Assembly: GCA_014706295.1 (NCBI GenBank)
Contig: JACSVZ010000001.1
Location: forward strand, 118,634,763 to 118,698,762
Direction: 5' to 3'
DNA length: 64,000 nucleotides
DNA from: Lycocorax pyrrhopterus obiensis
Taxonomy: Eukaryota; Chordata; Aves; Passeriformes; Paradisaeidae
Of the stretch, positions 12,560-21,645 are shown piece by piece. The translations under genes and the position numbers were made by a program. Numbering within the stretch: the first letter of the stretch is position 1; each line of letters begins with the position of its first letter. The notes under the pieces are model-generated. The model made no database searches, was not told the DNA's origin, and saw only the letters and a list, made by a program, of their open reading frames with translations.

Positions 12560-15500
12560 TCCCCCCAAAGGCGGGGCCTCTCCGCCCCTTTTCCCCCGGC
12601 TTCTCCCGGCGGCGGCGGCGGCGGCCGGAGGCGGGCGCTGGGGCTGGGGAGTGCTGAGGCTGGAGTGCTGGGGGTAATTGGAGATACTTGGAGCACTGGG
12701 GCCACTGAGGATACTGGGGATACTGTGGGAACTGGAGGCGCTGCTGGGACTAGGGGGCTGGAGGTTCTGGGGATACTGGGAGCGCTGAGGGTGCTGGTGG
12801 CGTCGCTGGGACTGGAGACACCGTGGGTACTTGGAGCACTGCGAGCGCTTGGGATACGGGGCGTTCTGGGGGCGCTGCTGGGACTGGGGGCGCTGGGGGC
12901 ACTGGAGGCACTGGGGATTCTTGGAGCACTGGGGGCGCTGGGAACACTGGGGGTGCTGGGGGCGCTGGGGGCGCTGCTGGCGCTGCTGCCGCCCCCCGCC
13001 CCGGCCGAGACGTTCTCTGCGATGCTGAGCGTGCGGGGAGCGCTGGGCGCCGAGCGCCGCCTGCTCCGCCGGCTCCGCTCCTACCTGCGGGACGAGAGCT
13101 CCCGCCTGCGCCGCTTCCGCAGGTACCGGCACCCCGCAACCGCACCGCGGCCACGGGTGGGGCACCCGCAGCACCCGCTCCCCTCCAGCCACCCATCCCG
13201 CCCCTCAGCCCCAGGAGTGGGTGATTCCCTGGCTACGAGGAGGGGTTAACCCATCCCCACCTTCCCCGCAGCACCCAATTTTGGGGGGTGGCCCTAAATA
13301 AGAGGATGGTGGGAGGATGGGAAGCTCAGACCGGACACGGATCACGCCCCCCTTCCCCCAGCCGTGCCCCAGGAGGCACCCGTGCGGATCTGGGTCGCAG
13401 CATCCCCAGGGCACGGGCCATCCCCACACACCCACCAGCGATGGGGTCAGACAGTCCCTAAGCTCTGGCTTGGCCAAAGAGTGGACACTGAGGCAGAGCT
13501 GCCCAACAACGGGGGGGACTCAGCCCCCACCCAGGTGGTGTCAACACTGAGGAGCATCAAAGTGTCCCCCAGTGGGTGCCTTGTAGGTTCTATGAGAAGG
13601 TCCAGGCGCTGCACCAGGACCCCAAGGCCTCGGTGGACAATCCCTTGCTGGCCTTCAGCCTCATCAAGCGCCTCCACTCTGACTGGCCCAACGTCATCTA
13701 CAGCGACGAGGCCACCAGGAACACCCAGGGTACGGGGGAGATGCTTGGCCATGTGTCCCCTCTGTCACCTGGGCAGAGCCAGGAGGTGTTGGGGAGAGGA
13801 TGGAGGAGCAGGAGAATCGATGGAAGAGTGGAACATGTGGAAGAACAGGAGAACAGATGGAGAGCAAGGGTCAATGGGTGGAGGAACAGGAGAAGGGATG
13901 GAGGAGCCAGGGAATAGATGGAGGGCCTGGGGAATGGGTGGAGAAGCAAGAAAGTTGTTGGAGGAGCAGAATGGATGGAGGAGCAAGGGAACAGATGGAG
14001 ATGGAGAACAGGTGTGGGAGCAGGGGAACGGATGGAGGAGCAGGATGCAGGGTCCCCAGGGGGAAGAGATTATAAAGGCAGTTGCACCTCAGAATTTTGT
14101 TTATCCTCCCCCATACCTCTTTCCCACCCTGCAGCACTCCATGCTGGCCTCGGGGAGGTGGAGCAGGAGCTGCCTGGAACCGAGGACCTGGACGGAGCAG
14201 CCAGGGCGCTGATGCGGCTGCAGGATGTCTACGCACTCAGCGTCAAGGGCTTGGCCAACGGCGTCTTCCAGAGAGCCGGGCACCCGCCCCTCTACAGCCC
14301 CGGCCGGCGCGTCTCCCTCTCTGCCGACGACTGCTTCCATGTGGGAAAGGTGAGGGCAAACCCCATAAGCCTCCACAAAGCTTCTCCAGCCCAGGATGTT
14401 GCTTCCATAGGAATAGACATTGGGGTTTCTTTACACGGGATGAGATGGAAGTGCAGGTGCAAATGGGGATGGAGATTGAGATGGGGATGGAACAGGAAAG
14501 GAAGGGATGGGACAGGATGGGGATGATGTGGGAGGGAATGGAGACAGAAATGGCAATAGAAAAGTGACGGATGTAATGGTACAGGATGAAGGGAAATTGC
14601 AATGGGATGGGATGACATGGCATGAGGGGATGGGATGGGATGGGATGGGATGGGATGGGATGGGATGGGATGGGATGGGATGGGATGGGATGGGATGCAG
14701 GCCAGGCTGGCCCAGCTGGCAGGTGCAGGGGATGTGTTGCCTCGCAGGTGGCCTATGACACAGGTGACTATTACCACTCCATTGCGTGGCTGGAGGAGGC
14801 TGTCAGCCTCTTCCGCCTCTCCTATGGCAGCTGGAACCTGGAGGACCGGAGCAGCCTGGAGGATGCTCTGGACCATCTGGCCTTCTCCTACTTCATGGTA
14901 TAGCCATGAATCCCCTCCCCATCCCCAGTGTCCAGCAGAGCCAAACCATGGGCGGGGGGATGGGTGGTCATGGGGTCTCCACTCCCCCATCCAGGCTGGA
15001 AACATCTCTCACGCCTTGAGCCTCTCCAGGGAGTTTCTCCGCTACGGTATATGGGACAACCCTGGATGCAGCAGGAAGAGGGGAAAGATTTTGGGATGTC
15101 CCCATCACCTCTTCATGGCAACAGCCTCCCTCACCCTATTTCTTGCCCCCATGTGGGGTAATTCTCCCGGGACTGATGCCAGGGAAGGGGGTTGATGGGG
15201 GTGTGGCGTTCTGGGTGACACCACCTCCCCGGCAGATCCCAGTAACCAAAGGGTGTCGAAGAACGTGGCCAAGTACGAGAAGCTGCTGGAGATGGGGACG
15301 GGGGCAAGTGCCAGCCCCCTACAACGCCCCAACAGCACCCGCCTGCAGAGCCGTGATGCCTACGAGGAGCTGTGCCAGCGCCCCAGGGGGCAGGTGGGAC
15401 CGGCAGGGGTGCCATGGTCCCCCACCGCCGCTGTTCCCCCCCTCACGCCCTCCTTGGTCCCCTTTCTCCCCAGCCAGCCCCAGAGCGGCTCCTGCACCTC

Positions 15501-18276
15501 GGCTGCTCCTACGAGACCAACAGCAGCCCCTACCTCCTCCTCCAGCCTGCCAAGAAGGAGATGGTCCGGATCCAACCCTATGTGGCTCTGTACCATGATT
15601 TCATCACCGATGCTGAGGCTGAGACCATCAAGGGGTTGGCAGGGCCCTGGGTGAGCCGTCCCTGTCTCCAGGGATGTCCCTTTCCTGCAGAAGGGTGTCC
15701 CAGGAGATCCTGATCCAGGGTGAATGCAGAGATAGGAGAGGTTTTAAGGCCAAAGCCTCCTCCAGGGAGTTCAGATGGGACAGGGCTTGGAGCAACCTGG
15801 TTTAGTGGAAGGTGTCCCTGCCTATGGCAGGGGGGTTGAACTGGATGATCTTGGAAGGTCCCTTCCAACCCAAACCAGTCTAGGATTCTGTGAGACCCTG
15901 GGGATGATGACCCCAGCTCCATCTGAGCCCCCCAAAAGATTTTTTGGAAGAAACCAGGTCCATGGATGCACCTAAACCGCTTCCCAACCAGGCTTGGCTT
16001 GGTGACACGTACTGCATTGGCTCCACCTGCTGTCACCGCTTCCCTCACCCCAGTGGGACTCCTTGGGGTGGGATGTTTGGCAACCAGCTTGTACAAACCC
16101 ACCAACTTCAACCCTGACCATGGCCCCTGCTTGGTGTGAGGGTCCCCATGTGTAGCAACACGCATCCCCCATGTGTCCTTCAGCTGCAGAGATCTGTGGT
16201 TGCATCTGGGGAGAAGCAGCAGAAAGCCGAGTACCGGATAAGCAAGAGGTAGTAGCCACCCCTCCCTTGTCCTCCAGCCAGCGGGACCACCATGGCTGCA
16301 TGGCCACCTCTGAGGTGGCGGTGAAGCCATGCTGGGAGGCCTGGCTCCTCCACCAGTGCCCCGAGGGTAAAGCCCAGCCACACATGAATTTGGGGGGCTG
16401 AACATGGGGTGATCCCACAGCGCCTGGCTGAAGGACACGGCCGACCCAGTGGTGCGGGCGCTGGATCAGCGCATCGCCGCCGTCACTGGCCTGGACCTGC
16501 GGCCACCCTACGCCGAGTATCTGCAGGTGGTCAACTATGGCTTGGGAGGCCACTACGAGCCACACTTCGACCATGCCACGGTCAGGGAGCTGCTAGGGTG
16601 GGCCGTGGGGGAACCATGGAGTGATGCCCAGGGTGGTGCTCCTGGGGTGGACTCTGGGATGCTCCTGGAGGTGGTTCATGGGGTAGACTCAGGGGTGGTC
16701 CCTGGGATGTTCCTGGGAATGGGCCCTGGGTTGGCCTTTGAGGTGATTCCTCAGATGTTCCTGAAGAAGAACTCTTGGGCAGTCCCTCACATATTCCTGG
16801 AGATGGGCCCTGGGATGCTCCTCATGATGGTCCTGGGATGGTGCCCAAGGGAAGACCCTGAATGGTCCCTGGGGGTGTCCCCATGGTGATCCTTGGCTTA
16901 TTCCTCAAGATGTTCCTAGTGATGGACCCTGGGATGGCCCCTGGCAGGGGTAGGATGGGTGGTCCCAGGATGGTGATCCCTGGGTGGGTGCCTGGGGTAT
17001 TCCTGGGAAGGGAAGGAAGGAGGGAGGGAGGGGGGAACAAGGTAAGGGAAGGAAGGAAGGAAGGAAGGAAGGAAGGAAGGAAGGAAGGAAGGAAGGAAGG
17101 AAGGAAGGAAGGAAGGAAGGAAGGGAAAAGAAGGAAGGAAGGAAGAGAAAAGAAGGAAGGAAGGAAGGAAGAGAAAAGAAGGGAGAGGGAGGGATTTTCC
17201 TGGAGGGAGCAAGGTGGGGCAGCTTAGAGCTGCTGAGGCGTGAGGTGCCTCTGGGCTGAGCTGTGTCAGTGCAGGACTGACTGTCCCCACGAGACTGACC
17301 ATTCCCACCTCCCCTTTTGGAGCAGTCCATGAAGAGCCCCCTGTACAGAATGAAGTCAGGCAACAGGATCGCCACAATCATGATCTACGTGAGTCCTCCC
17401 TCATTTCCAGGCCTGGAGAGATGGCACTGGCTTGGTCCTCAGGGGATGGGATGGGTGAGGGCAGCCCTAAAACACTGCAGTGGGTGGGAAGTGCCAACGC
17501 CTGTGGAGTATTCAGGAGTTTGTGCTGTGCCAGAGGGGAACAGAGTTGGGGCCCAAGGGAGGTTTTGTGCCTCAGTTTCCCTGTGCAAAGGAGCATCACA
17601 GGGAAAGGGGGATCCATGGCTCCTATTTTTGCTCCTTTTCCAGCTGAGCGCAGTGGAGGCCGGAGGCTCCACCGCTTTCATCTACGCCAACTTCAGTGTG
17701 CCTGTGGTCAAGGTGAGGGGGACGTAGAATCGCTGGGAGCAGGGAAAGTGGGACACTGCTCTCTGTATCTCAGCTCTTGCAGGGAGTTGTGGTCAAGCCA
17801 GTGATGCCAATCCCCAGCCCCGGGGCTCCCTAATCTGTTTTGGGATGCCAAAATTCAGTCTTGGGGATCCCAGCTCTGTTTTAGGGTGCCAAACCCATCT
17901 CTGCTCCACAGAATGCGGCTCTTTTCTGGTGGAACCTGCGGAGGAACGGGAATGGTGACGGGGACACGCTCCACGCCGGCTGCCCCGTCCTGGCTGGGGA
18001 CAAGTGGGGTGAGAGACGCTACCAGGTGTCACCCCAGGGTGACACGGGGTTGGAGGGACAGCTCCACCGGCAGGGAGGCAAGAGGGGCTGGGAATGCACA
18101 GATATCCTGGATAACAGGGAACAAGTTCACCGATACCAGTGCAGGGTTAGAGAAGGGTGCAGAGGGATGGGAAGAGACAGGGGTCCGTGTCCTTGTCTGT
18201 TCCAGTGGCGAATAAGTGGATCCATGAACACGGGCAGGAGTTTCGGCGGCCGTGCAGTGCTGACCCACAGGACTGA
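12560..18276 (+). CDS. P4HA3: Prolyl 4-hydroxylase subunit alpha-3 (start codon not visible)
   Basis: P4HA3 is the catalytic alpha subunit of ER collagen prolyl 4-hydroxylase (2-oxoglutarate and Fe(II) dependent), which pairs with PDI (P4HB). Exons are 1 (frame open from at least 12563 to 13122), 13587-13729, 14135-14349, 14748-14897, 14995-15046, 15236-15393, 15474-15650, 16184-16248, 16421-16580, 17326-17388, 17644-17712, 17912-18008 and 18206-18276 (stop TGA). All phases join, giving 13 exons. Domains in order are the N-terminal dimerisation region (exons 1-3), the TPR-like peptide-substrate region (VAYDTGDYYHSIAWLEEAV, exon 4), and the C-terminal dioxygenase. Iron ligands His and Asp are in HYEPHFDHAT (exon 9), the distal His is in DTLHAGCPV, and the 2-oxoglutarate Lys is in GDKW (exon 12). 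The 5' boundary is not a true start, since exon 1 has no upstream ATG. The last coding exon matches the family C-terminus (WIHEHGQEFRRPC). Confidence 0.95.
12660..13015 (+). repeat. P4HA3: GC-rich tandem repeat overlapping the P4HA3 signal-peptide coding region
   Basis: Short diverged units (ggggatactggg, gggggcgctggg; 9-15 bp) run through the first coding exon. In the P4HA3 frame they encode Leu/Gly/Ala-rich peptide such as LGALGALGTLGVLGALGALL, then a Pro/Ala stretch and the mature start ETFSAM. The repeats therefore form the hydrophobic core of the presumed signal peptide. No ATG occurs in any frame from 12474 until 13022. Confidence 0.8.
13765..14060 (+). repeat. Minisatellite in P4HA3 intron 2 (GGAGGAGCAGGRRA-type)
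   Basis: Diverged 18-30-bp units such as ggagaacagatggag and tggaggagcaggagaa repeat through the intron between exons 2 and 3. Confidence 0.75.
14440..14696 (+). repeat. GGGAT satellite in P4HA3 intron 3
   Basis: A diverged purine-rich run (ggggatggagattgagatgg) leads into a near-perfect pentanucleotide (GGGAT)n from 14631 to 14696, about 13 copies. It ends about 50 bp before exon 4. Confidence 0.9.
15770..15895 (+). repeat. CR1 LINE 3' fragment
   Basis: gggcttggagcaacctggtt through cccttccaacccaaaccagt to tail aggattctgtga. It lies in P4HA3 intron 7. Confidence 0.9.
16620..17000 (+). repeat. Degenerate minisatellite in P4HA3 intron 9
   Basis: Units like cctgggatgttcctggagat and gggatggtccctgggatg repeat with 15-40 bp spacing. 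The array merges at its right end with the AAGG microsatellite. Confidence 0.7.
17005..17185 (+). repeat. (AAGG)n / (GAAA) microsatellite in P4HA3 intron 9
   Basis: A nearly uninterrupted AAGG run of about 20 copies spans 17043-17123, flanked by imperfect purine-only sequence. It is a polypurine tract of about 180 bp about 140 bp upstream of exon 10. Confidence 0.95.
17826..17910 (+). repeat. Copy 1 of a duplicated ~80-bp segment (P4HA3 intron 11)
   Basis: tgttttgggatgccaaaatt and tgttttagggtgccaaaccc recur with changes at 18428-18510, just past the P4HA3 poly(A) signal, with the two halves in the opposite order. This looks like a local duplication or part of a low-copy repeat. Confidence 0.6.
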
Positions 18277-18407
18277 GCCGCCGTGGGATCACAGATGTGA
18301 CACCGGCATGTCCCCAGGGGCGGAGCAAGGGAGGGAGGAAGGGGGTAGCAGCGGGTCTGGGAGTGATCGGGAGAGGCATTTGCTCGACCACGGCCAAATT
18401 GGGTGGA

Positions 18408-18413
18408 AATAAA
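18408..18413 (+). terminator. P4HA3: P4HA3 polyadenylation signal AATAAA
   Basis: AATAAA lies 132 bp after the stop codon in gtggaaataaagtcag. It marks the likely 3' end near 18430. Confidence 0.75.
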
Positions 18414-18427
18414 GTCAGAAGACACTA

Positions 18428-18510
18428 AACTGGAGTCTGTTCTGGGGTGCCAAACCCTATCCCGGGGGCTCCCATCTGTTTTGGAATGCCAAAATCCAGT
18501 CTCGGGGAGA
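18428..18510 (+). repeat. Copy 2 of the duplicated ~80-bp segment
   Basis: tgttctggggtgccaaaccc and tgttttggaatgccaaaatc match the copy in P4HA3 intron 11 (17826-17910). The copy starts immediately after the P4HA3 cleavage region. Confidence 0.6.
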
Positions 18511-18799
18511 AGGCAGCTCCTTCCAGCCATCCTGGCCCCCCGCCTGCCTGCAGACAAGTTCCCTTTCTCCACCCCGACCGCAGCTCCTACGTGACCGGAA
18601 GGCAAAGAGCAGGCGGCAGGCAAAGAGCGGGCGGCCGGGATGCCCGGCAGCGTACGGAGATCGGGCCGGAGCCCGCGCTGACCTCCGGCACTTCCCGTGG
18701 GCGACGGCCCGGGTGAATGAGGGTCAGGCTGGAGGACACCTCTGGCACAGCAGCTCCCCAGCCCTATCCCGCCTCATTGTCCTGGGTGGTTTTCTGTTC

Positions 18800-19145
18800 C
18801 CTGCTCCTTGCTCGGTGCCCAGCCATGGTTGCTGTAGAGGTTTCCTGTTCCCTGATCATTGCTCGGTGCCCAGCGATGGTTGCCGTAGTGGTTTCCCGTT
18901 CCCTGCTCCTTGCTCGGTGCCCAGCCATGGTTGCTGTAGAGGTTTCCCGTTCCCTGGTCGTTGCTCGGTGCCCAGCCGTGGTTGCTGTAGAGGTTTCCCG
19001 TTCCCTGATCATTGCTCGGTGCCCAGCGATGGTTGCCGTAGTGGTTTCCCGTTCCCTGCTCCTTGCTCGGTGCCCAGCCGTGGTTGCTGTAGTGGTTTCC
19101 CGTTCCCTGGTCGTTGATCGGTGCCCAGCCGTGGTTGCCGTAGCT
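18800..19145 (+). repeat. 51-bp minisatellite, about 7 copies
   Basis: The shared core gctcggtgcccagc recurs at 18810, 18861, 18912, 18963, 19014 and 19065, with a gatcggtgcccagc variant at 19116, exactly 51 bp apart. Copies alternate between subtypes (ctgctcctt, ctgatcatt, ctggtcgtt), which suggests block duplications of 2-3 units. Because 51 is a multiple of 3 and the unit has no stop in several frames, it produces repetitive open frames on both strands. I do not regard these as genes. Confidence 0.95.
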
Positions 19146-20020
19146 CCGAGGTGGGGCCGGGGCGGGGGGGCCGCGGGGCTCTGCGCGGGCTTTTTCAAAG
19201 CCTCAGGCCCCAGGCGTCCGCGGTGCCGTGCGGGCGGGGCTCCCTTCGCTCGTTTAGCTAGCTTGGGTTTTGTTAGCTTAGGCAAGAAGGGGGTTTTTTT
19301 TCCCCTTTCTCTGGCCTTGGAGACTGTGGGAGCAATCCTTTTTTTTTCCCTGAACTGTTCGGTTTGGTGTTGGTCCGAGATCAGAATCGAAGGGACGAGC
19401 ATCGGCCGGGGGCCGGCGGGACGGAGAGCGGCCGCTCCGCCCTGGCCCCAGAGCTCGGGACAGCCGAGCCAACAAGAGAAAGGACACCAAATCCACCAGC
19501 TTCATCTGCTGTGAGGAGGGGACCCACCCCCGAGATTCACCAGGTTCCCATCTGTTTTTCCCGAGGTGCTGCGTGAGCCCTTCGGTTTTTTTCCTTTCCT
19601 GAGAGAGGAGCCGCCGCCATTTTTTTTTCCTCCCCAGCACTTTGCGCCGTCGTGGGTTTTTTTTCCCTTTCCCTGGCATTTTGTTATTGTTTTGGGGTGG
19701 TTTTTTTTTTTTTTTTTTTGGGGGGGGTGTGTTGTTTCTTTCTTTCTTTCTTTCTTTCTTTCTTTTTTGGGAGGGGGGGTTGGTTTTGTTTTGGTTTTGG
19801 GGTTTTTTTGTTTTGTTTTTTATCCGGTGTGTGTGGGTATGGGAGGGTGGGGGGGCAGTGGTGGTACGGTCGGACAATTCAGTGTCTAGCATTTATTCAT
19901 TTTCTTTTCTCGTGCCGTGGGGGCACTCTGTCAGTAAACGATTGGGGTTTTTTCACTTTCATCCACTAGTGTTAATCTCCTATTGGCAGAAAGGGATTGT
20001 TGGAACCCTTTTTTTTTAGA
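19145..20020 (+). other. GC-rich then T-rich block between convergent genes (candidate LTR or ncRNA promoter)
   Basis: A CpG-rich segment (19145-19260 and 19390-19470) follows the 51-bp array. After it come T-rich sequence with long T runs, a (TTTC)n tract, and gtcagtaaacga, which carries an AGTAAA-type poly(A) signal near 19930. P4HA3 and PPME1 both end towards this block, so it is not their promoter. The order tandem repeats, CpG segment, T-rich segment and poly(A) signal would suit a solo LTR. I could not define TG...CA ends or a target-site duplication, and no retroviral genes are present. Identity is unproven. Confidence 0.4.
19697..19770 (+). repeat. Poly-T and (TTTC)n microsatellite
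   Basis: A long T run, G8, and then TTTC repeats (19735-19766) lie within the T-rich half of the 19.1-20.0 kb block. Confidence 0.95.
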
Positions 20021-20940
20021 TGAAACACTCACTCCAGAGCGTTTTTCTCCTAAACTTGTCTCTAAACCGAGACACTCATCTAGGTGACATTTGGATGAGA
20101 TTCAAATCCTCCAGGATGGAAACCCAGCTTCCCAGGGAGGTCCAAGTCACCATGTCACCTCTTGGCCTCTTTCCCAGCTGGAAGGAAAAGGACAAAAATC
20201 GGGGAGGGGGATAGAAACGGCAGGCAGACCTCTCCCAGGGCTCTCCTGCTTGCTTTGGGTTCAAAAATGTGCGTTTATCACTCCTTGGCTGTGTTCATCC
20301 AGCCGTGGATTAACCTTTCCGTAGGCACACAGGGATAGGGGGTGAGCTGCAAGGAGCATTTGGGCAGGACAGCAGGAGCCGGAGCACTGGGAAGAGGCTC
20401 CAGCAGCCCTTCGGGGTTGTTAAACCTGCCTGAATGTAAAACAGCTTGGAAGATTTCCAGTTTCTCCCAGTTCCTGCTTTTCAGCCAGGAACAACCACCG
20501 CAGGACTCAGAGAAGGCTGAACAGAGCACAGGTTACTCACCAGCCCCAGTGCTGGGGTTTATTACTTCCAGATGTTTCTGTACACGTGGGAGTCATTGGT
20601 CACAGAAAGGAGGGAGGAAAGCAAAAGCTGTGGCTAAATTCCCCCCTCCTCCCCACACTGGGGTGCAGGGAAGGGATGGGGGAGCATTTTAGATGACAAG
20701 AGGCTTCCGTGAGTCACCAGAAAAATCCAGCGGTTGGGTCTGGCACAGAAACAGCTGGATCAACCTTCCTCCACAGGCTGCTCTGAGGAGCCCAAGTATC
20801 ACAGCTAAAGGGAAAGCAGGAATTCCTACTCCAGGCTTTTCACAAATGCTTTATTTGTAGGCAAGGGAAACAGACACAGAACAAGACAAGACCAGGATGA
20901 GGCTGACACAGGACACAGCGTGTGGTCTCCAGAGAACTGA

Positions 20941-20962
20941 CACACGCACACACACACACACA
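20941..20962 (+). repeat. (CA)n microsatellite
   Basis: cacacgcacacacacacaca, about 11 dinucleotides with one CG interruption. Confidence 0.9.
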
Positions 20963-21419
20963 TTTTCCTTCTGGAAACAGCAGCACGTGGCAAGAGGTCA
21001 CCCCGCCACACTGGGAAAGCTCAGCCACAACTGGCCAAGCATCCGGCAGCAAAACTTGGAGCAAACACCCAATCCCATTCCCACCGTGTTGGATGCCACG
21101 CGAGGGTGCAGCATCTTCGGATGGATGACACAACCAAGGGATGCAACACAAAGGGCACTTCCAGGCTGTGAGCAGAGTGCCAGGCTCGGAGATGGGTGGT
21201 AGAATGCACTAGGGCCAAGGTTTCTTGGAAGTGATAAGCCATAAACTCAATTTTTTGACCTTGCCTAAAGATCCAGGTCTAGATTTCCAAGAGTGTTGAT
21301 TACCAGTTCAAACCAGTGAATGGCTGGTTGCCAGGCACCTCCACACAGCCCTTTTCCCAGGCCTTCCTGCTCCCAAAAGAAAAGGCAGTAGTGGAGAAGA
21401 TGAAAAATGTCAGTGCTAA

Positions 21420-21645
21420 AGTCACAGAATCAGAATAATTTGGGTACAGAACAACCTTAAAGCCCATCCAGTCCCACCCCCTGCCATGGGCAGGGACACC
21501 TTCCACTACCCCAGGCTGCTCCAAGCCCCATCCTTAGACACTTCCAGGGATCCAGGGGCAGCCACAGCTTCTCTGGGCACCCTGTGCCAGGGCCTAAATT
21601 GTAAAAAAACTTTTTCCTAATACCCAATTGACCCTCCTGGGGGGA
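21420..21645 (-). repeat. CR1 LINE 3' fragment
   Basis: tcacagaatcagaataattt at the left is the reversed tail. The body gtcccaccccctgccatggg and ggggcagccacagcttctct follows, ending near ttttcctaatacccaa. Confidence 0.93.

Noticed and set aside
18713..19514. Repetitive open frames of 134 and 265 codons (plus) and 212 codons (minus) over the 51-bp array
   Set aside because: The unit length is a multiple of 3 and stop-free in several frames on both strands, so the frames are a by-product of the repeat.
19145..20020. Endogenous retrovirus
   Set aside because: No gag, pol or env reading frame, primer-binding site or paired LTR is visible. At most it is a solo LTR, and that is unproven.
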